Program-made: the position numbers and the translations under genes
Source: Epiperipatus broadwayi
Lineage: Eukaryota; Onychophora; Udeonychophora; Euonychophora; Peripatidae
DNA length: 64,000 bases
Direction: 5' to 3'
NCBI GenBank assembly: GCA_028023455.1
Contig: JAQFVV010012398.1
Coordinates: forward strand, 3,308,682-3,372,681
Shown here: positions 22,801-34,500 of the stretch, in pieces
Position numbering within the stretch: position 1 is the stretch's first letter
Layout of the letters: every line of letters starts with the position of its first letter
Notes under the pieces: generated by a model
Told to the model about the DNA's origin: nothing
Seen by the model: only the letters and a program-made list of their open reading frames with translations
Database searches by the model: none

Positions 22801-25456
22801 ATAATCAAGAAATTAAACTTGGAATACTTTTGATAGAAATAACTTAATATTAAAATGAAATATGTCTATATGTTTGAAAAACAAAGTTTAATAGCTGTAT
22901 ATAATTAGTTCATAGAGATTGCTTTGTGCTTGGCCATTTAACAGAAGAGCAATATGATATCAGATCTCAGTCAAGTATGAAGAGATGTGTGTTAGGAGTA
23001 AAAAAAAAAAGGATCAAAAGTAAAATATTTAAGGAAGAGAAAAAAGAAGTATAATTTCATTGACGAATTAAATGACTGAAATAGAGATAGCCTGAAAATG
23101 TTGCTAAAAATTGTAATAGGTTGACAGTTAAAATCTTAAACATGATTCCAAAAGAATTAAATAAGAAAGTTTGTTGGTATATTGTATAGAAGGTTATGGA
23201 TCAGAGAAGCAGTCTGAGCATGGAGGGATCTTCATTTTGAAGTCAATCAATAATGGTTTAAGTTTTCTGACTAAATACAGATTGAGAGTAATTAATAGGA
23301 TATCATGACCACTAGTTCATTAACAACAAGATCACCATTGTTCTGTGCAACAATGTGAACACAATTAATTTAGAATCATGCCATTTAATTAAAGCAAAAC
23401 CATAAGCTTTAAAAAGTCATTTACATATGCAATAGAAGATATTTATTTTTATCATAAAAACGACATGTAGGTTTTTTTCATTTCTATATATCGACATTTT
23501 CTTTTAATAACTTATTTTTTGATTCAATTTATTTCAATTTTGCCACTTATTCTACTATAAACTACTATTTCTTTGTAAATATTTTACGTTTCTTTTAACA
23601 ATGTCAAGTTTTTATTATTACATATCTTAGTTCAATAATAATATTTTGATATTTATATTTTTCAATCTTCTATATCATTTTATGGATGACAAGGCATTTT
23701 TCTTTATATTGTATGCTGTAGCTTATTCTAAATTTTCGAAAACATGTTTTACATTTCTTTGAATATATATTAGAAAATATTTTGCCACTTACGAGATTTA
23801 TTTTCTTAGTAATAGATTTTAAATCTGTTTTTTAATGTTAATTTATTAACAGTTATTTTAATTTCTTAAAACTTGGCTTCAATATAATCATTATTAATGT
23901 ATCGACTTAAACAGAAAATTATTTGAAGCAAATGTTAGTTGTCAAAAATAAATATTTTATTCGCACACAGATATGACAAAATAAATATTGCTGGATACTA
24001 TTTTATAAAAGTATAATAATAAAACTAAAAAGTTGTTGAATCAGCAAATGAAATTAGAGGGAACTAGCAATCATCAGAAATAGTCATGGAAGGCACAGCA
24101 TACAATAACTATTACTAAATGTATTTAAGCACTCTCACCATTAGTTTTAGAATGTGGAATGTACAAATTTTCTACAGTTAAAATTCTGTGCTACTAAAAG
24201 GATAAGAAAATTTCAAACTGTTGATTCATTTACCTTTTCCACATGTCTTTGATCATATGTTTCAGTAATGTGTGAAGGAATAGAAGATTGAAATAAATAA
24301 AGTTATGCTTAAGTGTCTTTAAAAACATGCTGAAAAAAGTGTAGCATTTGTTTCAAATTTATCCACAATGTGAAAAGTTGATCTGAATTCTGGCCTGGTG
24401 AATGATTGTGAAAGAATTGAGCTAGGATGAAAGTTGCACTGATGAAAAGCTTTCAAATATATATTCTCTAATAAAATCTTTATGGTGTACTGATTTAGAC
24501 ATACACTTACCATGATATCAACTTGGGTTGTAAACTCAGGTGAAATTTAGAATGTTTTTAAGATAATATTAAATCATATGGATGTCCTCTTATTCAATAT
24601 AAATGGTTGATAAATACTTATAAAGATTAGATGTAAATTCAGATATGGCTAATAAATATTCAAAATGTTAAAACTAATATTAAATGCTTTAAGCATTTAT
24701 TTTCAAAATTTTGTTAAAGCTTCTCCTCTCTCAATAGAATGTGTGCATAGTGATGAAGTAATCTCAATTTCTGTGGTGGTGGATAGTAGCCATATGGTAA
24801 ATTAATCATATAATCTCATGGGGTTAGATGCTGTATTCAGGATACTTCTAGGCTCCACAAGTGGCCGATGGTGAATGACTTTTATGTATAGACAAAAACT
24901 GTGACATGATCAAGAGTGCTTACTACCTTGTAAGGTAGAATATTAATTCCACAAAGTCTAAATACTGTTTCTGATACAAAACATCTTTTTTGTTCTTTTC
25001 TTTTCATTTTTCAATTATTTTCATTTATTGGGCCAGGTCATCATGAGCTCTTGGACATCTTATACTAATTCTGTGACAATGGGCATTTTTGTGCAAAAAC
25101 CATGCACAATATTTCTGATTGGGTTCTTCTTTTTTCTTTTTTTAGCTCAAACTTCATGAATTAAGAAAGTAATTCTGGGACAATTTAAACTAGTAGTTTT
25201 TAATTGTTATCTTAACTCTAATGAATTGGTTTGGAACCATATTTGAGACAGGAGTTTTGGCTGGCAGGGATCATATGTTTAAACAGCTCTATTTAGAGAT
25301 CCCTCTTCCTAATATAGAAGTGGAATAGGGCTGAAAATGTGTCTAAAATGGTGTGATAACACAATCCCACTAGATTGTCATGCTTTGTGGATTACTCATT
25401 ATTGTGACTAAAATAATGTGATGCTATAGGATATACTATTAAAAACAGATATTTGT
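19826..25456. other. A+T-rich sequence; no gene found
   Basis: Contains a run of eleven G (22200-22210), scattered homopolymers and a more complex stretch from about 24740 that may be old LINE sequence. No exon with convincing splice context was seen. Confidence 0.45.
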
Positions 25457-25620
25457 TGGATTCGATGCATGAAACAAATGAACAGTGTAAGACTAGCTAA
25501 AAGGGTATTTTATGGTGAATTGGTACAGTTGTCATGACAAAAAACAGAATGCATTGGAGAGCTACAATTAGGAATGGCCTGGGAATATTTCAAAAGGAAA
25601 TGTTTTTTGTTAAAGAAATT
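25457..25620 (+). pseudogene. LINE polyprotein C-terminal relic
   Basis: A plus frame at 25457-25537 reads WIRCMKQMNSVRLAKRVFYG followed by ELVQ and a stop. This resembles the region after the RT of many non-LTR elements (RWxGHVxRMxxxRLxKxxxYGEL). A second frame downstream adds an IRNGLG-type phrase. Only about 50 residues can be followed, so the call rests on one motif; the clade cannot be given. Confidence 0.4.
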
Positions 25621-26109
25621 AAAAGTCAGTATCAAATATTAAATAAGTAGAAAAATGATTCAGCATGTTCTATATGTAAATGTATTTGTCTTTCACAGAT
25701 TGATTTGTATAGTTTGACAAAATTCATTTGTAAGACATTTTTTTTTGTCTTTTTCTGTGAATTAGAATGGCCATACTGATTTATGAATGGCTGTATTTAT
25801 GTATTATTAATTTCATAATGCTTTTACACATGCACTCATATTCACAAAAACTTATGAGAATGTGAAGTGCAATTTTAACAATGCTGTGAAATGATTTCAT
25901 TTATTATAAACTTGTTTTAATGTAATGAATAGCTCTACATATTAACTAAGTATATTAAATTTTTTAAGAGTTGTAGTTATATAAACAATGAGCACTGTCA
26001 ACTGCTCAACAAGCTTTGTGATAAATGCTTAGCCAGAGAAAGCATTTAAAATAATATTCCATAATATAAATTCATATTTTCCTAAAAAAATTCTAATATT
26101 TTTAATGCT

Positions 26110-27330
26110 AACATATCACCACCATATTTTAAACTTATGAGATATTTCATCAGGATCTGTAGCCTTTTCATTTTTAAGATTGCGAAGAGCTGTTTTTATT
26201 TCACCAAGTTGGATAACTTTATCTTCATTTAGATGTGTAGATTAAATTGATATACCAATAATAATCGTCATCTCAATTCTTGTCTCATTACTCAAAACAT
26301 TATCAAAATCCTTTCGTCTGTTCAAAATATCATTGTCATCATGTAAGAGAGTGCCATTACTAGATTTAATAAGACTGTAATACTATTTCTCAGGTCTATA
26401 TGTTGCTTCTAAAGCATCAAAAAAATCTAAAATGTCTATGATCTGCAAATGTCTGCATCTTTATTGCAGTTTTAATCCACATTCATTTTTAAACCTTCTT
26501 GTCAGTCATTAAACTTCTGTCTTCGGACCTCTATATTATGAAGTTACACATTTAATATATAATTCTTCCAAGCAGTAAAAACCATATTTCCTTTTAATCT
26601 AATTGCTAATAATAAAATTGTTGTTAAAAAATCAATTATGATTTTTTTAAATAAACTCAAGAATAAATTTACTTCTTTCCATAATACTTCCCTTAAAAAA
26701 ATTCCATGCTTTAGTATTATGATCATTCCAAAGGTCTAAATTAACAATTTGGGGTTTAATAACTAATTTTTGTACCTATAGAATGTTCTTCTAAACTTTT
26801 CTTATGAATATGATTGGAATAACTAATTATTAATGCAATTATTATTTTAATCTTAGACTGTACAAATCTATAGTCTGTTAGCAATCTAAGCTTGTGAGTG
26901 TCCATGTAATGAGAACTTATCTTGTATTCTAACTCCTAACAATAAAATAATCTATTAAATGCCATTGTTTTGAGCAATGAGGTATCTATGTTGCTTTGTA
27001 GTGGTTTTATTTATCTAAATAAAGTGTGATAGTCAATCAATGTGTTGTGCATAAATTTAATAACAAATCATTTGAATTTATAGCCCCAATACCATTATTT
27101 CCAGTAACCTTTAACCAAAAACTACTATTTGTATCAATACTTGCATAAAATAACCAAGAATAAAAGTTTGATCTTTTAATGGTATTATTATAATAATGCT
27201 ATCTAACAAGGAATATAAGTTTTCTTTTTCTGATAAAATGAGTTCTAACACCACTATGCAAGGCAAGTTTAAACACCATTTACTTTTCATTGATACAGTC
27301 TTTCATGAAATAAAACCTTATTCTACAAAG
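26110..27330 (-). pseudogene. RTE-type LINE relic (endonuclease C-terminus to start of RT)
   Basis: Across several minus frames from 27180 leftward, the apurinic-endonuclease-like end of an RTE-type polyprotein is visible: NLCTTH and LTITLYLDK near 27050-27010, WHLIDYFIVRS near 26960, then a motif comparable to the TRA..GADCWTDH segment (TWTLTSLDC, about 26905-26875). From about 26400 the minus strand enters the linker before the RT (LIKSSNGTLLHDDNDILNRR) and continues to KTALRNLKNEKATDPDEI (about 26190-26135), the first conserved RT box region. This order matches elements often annotated as craniofacial-development-protein-2-like in animal genomes. Stops and frameshifts throughout; the RT catalytic motifs are not present further left. 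Confidence 0.7.
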
Positions 27331-28477
27331 CAGCAGGAGTTTTTGGTCAGGCAATGATATTTATTATTTACAGTTGACCTTCATATCTAAAGATTATTCC
27401 ATTATCTGCCATCTGCAAAGTCTGTCACTGGTCTGAGCACAGCACTCAATAGCAACTCATAACACTTTGATATACATTAAAAGAAGCTAGTTTTTAATAC
27501 ATAACCAATAAAAAGTTATATATATTAATTTAAATATGAATCAAATTATGCTAAAAGTTATGAAAGACTACTAATATGAAGGAATACCAGTAACAAAGAA
27601 AAAAGACAAAACAGATTCAATAAATAATTACAGAATACCTTTATGAAAAGAAAATTTATTGTAGATTAAAGTATAATATTAATATATATTTGGGAAACTA
27701 CAAAATGTATCTACAGTAAACTAGCATTAATTTGAATATATTGTTACATTGTTGTAAAGTAATGTTAAAACCTTCAGCCATTTATATAGAATCACATTCT
27801 GTCTTTAATCCCCTTCCTTCTCATTTGTGGGGAAAATGAATAAAAGCTATAAAAAGTATATAATAGTTTAATGGTCTCTCAGGTATTCTTTATTATGATT
27901 TAATTAAAATATCTCCACAATAGAAAGATGATTTGAAATTGTAGTAGTATTGTTTAATACCTTAAAGACTATGTGAGACAAACTTATTAATTTGAATAAT
28001 ATATTTACAATTTTCTCCCTATTATGAATGTAACACTAAATTAATTTCATTACTTGTACGAAGTATGTGAAAAAATACAGATTAATAATGTGTAATGTAT
28101 ATACAATTGCGCTTAAAATAAATAGCAACATCTTTTTTTAAAACAGTCATTTCCCACCCTTTTTACATATATTTAAAAAACGTTTATTGTTTTTTAAATG
28201 AAAATATTTATTTTAATAAGTTATAAAACAACTAAGTTTTTGTTTTTAAAAGTTCACATATTCTAATGTTTTATTAAACATATTGTTTTTAAAAACAAGT
28301 TAACGACCTATTTTAATTTAAAGAAATCTAAGCTTGTTTGCTAATATTTGTAAAAATATGTAGGCGTTAAAACTGTATTTAATGACAGGATTTTATTTTG
28401 GTGTCAAAAGCAGTTGGCAACCGTAGAGATTCTACATCTCCGTTTAACATACTATAATTCTGCTAAGAAAACTCATT
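27331..28477. other. Upstream region of the ten-cysteine peptide gene
   Basis: No coding sequence. It should include the promoter and 5' leader of the gene starting at 28478, but no convincing TATA box at a fixed distance could be assigned in this A+T-rich context. The 100 bp before the start codon are less A+T-rich than the background. Confidence 0.4.
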
Positions 28478-28597
28478 ATGAAGCTCACATTAGTCAGTAT
28501 AATTCTTATTATCAGTCTGGTTTGTATCTATGGAACAAATGCGAGAGACTTAGATTATAATATTCAACAAGTAGATATCCTTAGTGTAGGAGAAGGG
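28478..28597 (+). CDS. Exon 1: signal peptide and N-terminal linker
   Basis: Forty codons from ATG to a phase-0 junction; the donor is GGG|GTAAGT. Encodes a basic-hydrophobic leader (MKLTLVSIILIISLV) and an acidic linker (RDLDYNIQQVDILSVGEG). The context CATTATG gives the first in-frame ATG; upstream in-frame sequence does not offer a better start. Confidence 0.85.
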
Positions 28598-31500
28598 GTA
28601 AGTTAATTTTTTTGCTATTCATTTTAATATTGAAATTAAAGCAAACATGTCACAAAGATTCTAATTAAAACATAGCTTCAAAATTCAATTATAATGAAAA
28701 AAGTTTTATCTAGGTGTATTAAATAGGGAGAGGGGGGACCAATGTATTTTGTCTAGCTAAAAAAAAATGTCTATTAAAGATAAAGTTTTTTTTATCTCTC
28801 CATTTTAAATTCATCTCTTTTAAAATATTCTATGGTAGTTTGGTAGAAACGTTGTTTACTATAATATTGCTTTTATAATGCACTATAAAATAATTGTATG
28901 CAAAATAAGACTACATTGAGCTAATGTTGAATGTTGTTACACAGGTGTAACATGTTAGACTAGCAACATTCATCTCTATTAAAACAGGCAAAACTCTATA
29001 CAGTAGTGCCATTCAGTGCAAGCCAGAGTAATCAATGGATGCCAGAAGGCTTGTGCATAAAATCCCTATCTAGTGCACAAGCCTTCTGGCATCCACTGAT
29101 TACTCTAGCTTGCACTGAGTGGCACAACTGTATGGAGAGTTTTGCCTGTTTTAATAACAGTTGTGAGCAAGCTAAGAAATAGTGATCATGTGATGTTTAG
29201 TAGTTTAATAACATTCTTCTCTAAGCTATTTTTGATAGTCTATTCTCCATCTCTCCATAAAGATTGATTTAACATCTTTTGTTCTTTAGTTTCAATATAT
29301 ATCTTATTTTTAAAAAAATGCTGCTGAAATTTTAATACTTTTTAAATGAAAAGCATATCTTGTATAGATAGGTGTTTATAACTATATTTTTCTATGATGG
29401 AAAATGGTTTACAGATTAGTTTTTTGATATCTGATTTAAAGATGTATTTTATCCCAATTAATTTTAATTTTTGCTTGACAGAAAAAGTTTTATATATATA
29501 TAATTTTTAATTTACAATATCCATGTATTCATAAATAATGTGATAAATTGAATCTGTATTCAATATTAAAATAAACAAAATACATAAGTACAGTTTATCT
29601 TATTCCAAGATAATGTTATTTGGCACTATAATAATTACTAGAATAATTTCTGGTTGTTAGGTATTATCAGTGACAAATATGATGTTTATATGCACAATAC
29701 ATCTAATAATCATCTTTTTTATCCTATCTGAGCTAATTGTTCAAGATTTAAATATTCTATAGTTTTTAATCCAAGATAATTTTTTTGCTTTGATAGTTAG
29801 AAAGATTCATTTATATTCTTAAGTTTAGATACATATAACACTTAGCCAAATTATCACATATCTCTCTATTTACTTTTGACAATGGTTTTTGAAAAAAATA
29901 ATTCATGACATTATTTTACTCCAAAGACATTTATTTAAATAATTGAATATATTGCTGTTCTAATGTAATTATTTGTTTGAAATAAACTCACCAAAAATAT
30001 AAGGTACAAATAACATACAACTTGATTCCTACAACAAAACATTATATCCAAGATATAAAAGTATGACAACTTGAGTTCAGAACCATAAAAATTGAATATA
30101 TTTTTGGCTTGGATAGTATTAAAATATAGCTTTACATGTTTTGTGTGCAAATTCATTACTCTTCATTGTTGAATGCTATTGTTTAAAACTATTCTGGGGA
30201 TTTTATTAGTGCTACCATTCATAAATCAGTGAATCTTCATAATTATACTGATTTTGGAGATGCTTAATAATATGCCCAATGAAAGGCAACTTGTTTTATC
30301 TGTAATCCATATGCTACACCATCACTATATCAATGTATATGTTATATGCAATATAGTTTAACAGTTCACAACAAAGATTTTAAGGAAATAGCATGTCTGG
30401 ATCATGAGTTAAGATATAAAATACCTTTATTGCTAATCTTCAATGCTCTCTCTGCCATCACAAAGTCATGCAAATTACTTTAAACTGTTTTTCAATTCAT
30501 GACTTCAGTGATATGAATAGCGGGAATCATTCCAAATGTTTCACTAGTAGTTTTACCAAATTTAAAATAAAATTGAATATTAGCATAGTGTTCCATCATG
30601 AATTAAATATGAAACATACTGTCACATTTAATGTCAAAATTTATGATCTATATATCCTAGCATCTTAAAAGTTTTCAGGAAATAGCTAAACTTTGTTATT
30701 ACATAATCCATGTTAATTTAGAAATGATACTACAAACAGCTTAGAGATAAAATCAATCACCAATTATCTTTTAATTGAATTACTTTGATAAATTTCTGCT
30801 CTGACTACAGATATTGAAATGTTGGTTTTAGTTGTTTCATATTTTCTTTTGTTGATTCATGATAATCAAAGTTAACATCTTATTTCTTTGTTGAATGTAC
30901 ATAATAGCTACAATTTTAAATTTCTAAGATTTTTTTTTTTTTTTTTAAGAAACTAGAAGGAAATGGAAAATTTTGCAAATCTAGCAGTGGATGTAAATCT
31001 GGCTGCTGTAAAGATTATAAATGTTCAAGGAAAGCTAAGTTAAATGAACCCTGTACTGAAGATCAAATAAAGGGAGGAATGTATTCTGGATTATGCGATT
31101 GTGAAAAGGGTAAGTTTTATAAGTCCTCTATTATTTTGATTATTTTCTGAGTTTTAATCCATAAATATAAACATTTGTTGGTCTATAATCAGTTGCAAGG
31201 GCTCTGTCTTACTGTAATCATGGTTTTTTATATTAGTGTATTGTCATCAAGAATTTTTGGAAAAAGTTACATTTCAATAAGAAAAGATAGATATACATTT
31301 ATTAACTCTAATTATCTATTTATGTTTACAACTGAACAGCTATATATTTATAGTTATAATGGAACAACTATCTAAATAATTCATAAACTTAAAAAAAACT
31401 GAAAAATCTCATTAAATCCTATTTTTCCCTGGAGCTTCATTCACAGAATGATAAAATAATGCACAAACCACTATGCTATGAAGTTTATATTATGCAGTAA

Positions 31501-34500
31501 TAAACCTATATTCTGGCTTTATGTAACCAGTGAAAAATTTAAAAAACACTAAATTATAATGCAAACAGGTTAGCATTTTTTAAATTCCAATTGCCATTTT
31601 CCATAACAGAAAACCTATTATCATCTAGGAAATAATTTTCTTCATATTAGATAGTAAGGACTTTTATTTACACTCTAGATATTATTTTAATCCTTATATA
31701 ATTCAAGGATCACAATGTGACAATATTTTCTTTATCTACAGAGGTGATTTCCATCATATTTTCTAGCCATTTTGTGGATATTTTCCCCAAATTTTCTTTA
31801 CGCTTGAAGCCATGACAATATAATTGTTCAAATACATTGAATTTGTGATAGTTGAAAAATTTTGTTTTAAGATGACATTGACAATTGAAGATTTGTGATG
31901 ATGGTATATTAGACATGATAATATGTTGGACTATTTCCATCATCTGTCAATAAATGTTGAATGTATAGAAAATTTTAAACTTTATTTAAACTTTTCAAAT
32001 ACTAACAACTTTTGGTAATAACACCCAAATAGACAACACAGGTTAGTATTGACACAATATTTCAAGTAGTATTATTCTCCACTCTTCTTCAGTGATGCTG
32101 GCCTGATCATGACAGTATTAACTTAGGAGTCAAATTTGCACCTTTATATTTTCGAATATCAAATTTAAGGCAAACGCTCTAACCAATTGAGATATTCTGT
32201 CAAAGGCTCAGTTTTTTGAATTTAACAGCAGTTGAAGAGAGTTAAGAAAGTAATCAAAGGTACATTTACGGATTGAAAGATTATATAAAATAGTTAATTA
32301 CCATTATATTTATTAGTTTTTAATTAATGGATATTTTATATAAATTTATATATATATACTAAAGATGTATTGTCATGTGCTGGTACTAGAGAACACTTTA
32401 ATTGTATTTAAACAGTTGTACTAAGTTAATCTCAAACATTACATAAAATATTTAGCACTGTACATTCTTATTTATTATATAATATTACTATTTAAATCAT
32501 CAATTGGCAAGATTAAAATAAAAGGAATTTCATAATTGCAAGATAAATATCAATCAGGTTTAATAATATTTAGAAATAAATTTCTGATTGATTAAAAGTT
32601 AATCTCTTCACTAGCAAAGGCATTACAAACAATTCTCCTGATATATGGAGGAAAAAGATAAAGAGGTATCTGTTTTGTCTTTAAAATGTATTTCCATGTG
32701 CTAATGATAGAGAGAGTACTTTAATTATATATAAACAATTGCAATGACATTGCATTATATAATAATATTTAGAAGTAAATTCTTATTTATTATTTAAGCA
32801 TAATATAAAACAGGCAAAGCATGCATTCAATAAAAAGTATTTTATTTTACTGTTTGATTAATTATTTTGAAATTATATATTAAGACACTCGTGAATATTA
32901 AAATATCAGCAAAAACAAAACAATCTTTAGCGTATAATATCTTTTGATGGTAACCATAAAACAAATATCAATAACAGGATTTAACCTATCATACCTTTTA
33001 CAACTTTCCTAAACACTTTATCATTACTATTTTTTATATCAAAACTTTAAACAGTTTTGACTGTCCTGCCATCATCATCAGAGCTCTTTACTATCCTACT
33101 TTTAAAAACCCAATTGACCAAGGGTTTTTAGAAGTAGGATTGTAGAGAGATCTGATTATGACTGCAGGACAGTCAAAACTGTTTAAAGTTTTGACATAAA
33201 AAATAGTATTGATAAAGTGTTTAAGAAAGTTGTAAATGGTATATGTAAAATTAGAAATCAATACATAGGAAAAGGAAGAAGTAGAAAATTATATTAGAAT
33301 TTAACCTACCTTATATGACTCCAATTCTGAGCAATGATCATACAAACATTTTATAAGTTAGTTTTTAGCTATGGCATAATCTCAATAGATGAAACTGTCA
33401 TCACTACCACTAACCATCCAGTGCAGATAGTATTCATAAGTTATAATATTCAGAAACAACTTTCATTAGCTATTGACTATTTATCTTAATATAAATAAAT
33501 CTAGAGTGATGAGATGTTGATTAATTACTGCTGACAAATAAAGCTTTTCCTACAATATTTATATAATGCAGTTATCAGGTTTACTAAGGGTAATACTATT
33601 TCAGGTATCTGTTTTACATTACTACTTACTATCTATGAATTATTTATTCTTACTTGGATGATGTTTAATTAAGTTTTCTTAAGTTCAAAACCTTAAGATG
33701 TTTTTATTTTCAGACTTTTATTTTGAATAGTAAAATGGAGCTAACAATGTTAGTTAGATGCATAACTGCATTATTTCCAGTTTTGCATTGCAAGTCTCAC
33801 TGAAAAAAATTGAAGGCAGAAACTAACCTGGGGATAGGGATTTAAATACAATTTATTACAATAATCACTGATTAGTCAACCTTATAATAGATGGTGCTTG
33901 AATGAACTGCTTTTTTTTATTATGTACTGTGTAAGGTAAAGAATTAAGTGATTTGCTATTACTAAACAGAATGATGTGAAGTAAATTAGTTATTGCAATT
34001 TAAAAAAATATTAATATATTCTTAAAAGACAGAAATTATTCCTTACTGAAATTATTCAGAAACTACTTTGGAAATAATACATCTAAAAATTAATTATCCT
34101 TACACAAAGAGATCATAAAATAGATTAATGTGAGATGAATTATTAGTTAAAGTTAAATAAAAACCATCACAATATTACATCCGTATAGAAACCAAAAAAA
34201 TATCTGTTTTTCCTTGCTTTCATTAATAATATTTTTAATGTGGTATTTTATACTATTTAGTCAATTTCAGAGCCATCTACTGTAAAGCAAAATAATAATT
34301 TTTCCTAATTTTTCATTAATGAATAGTTTGGGCAGTGGTTTTTTAACTCATTTGTGTTATCAAATTAATATGTTGAATGCAAGCAGGAAAAATTATATGT
34401 TGCTTATTTATAGTTACTATCGTAGCCAAATGGTGAAAAGTGCTTAGTTAAAATAAAACTAATTAGTTTAGTGTTAGATCAATATAATTAGATAAAAAGT

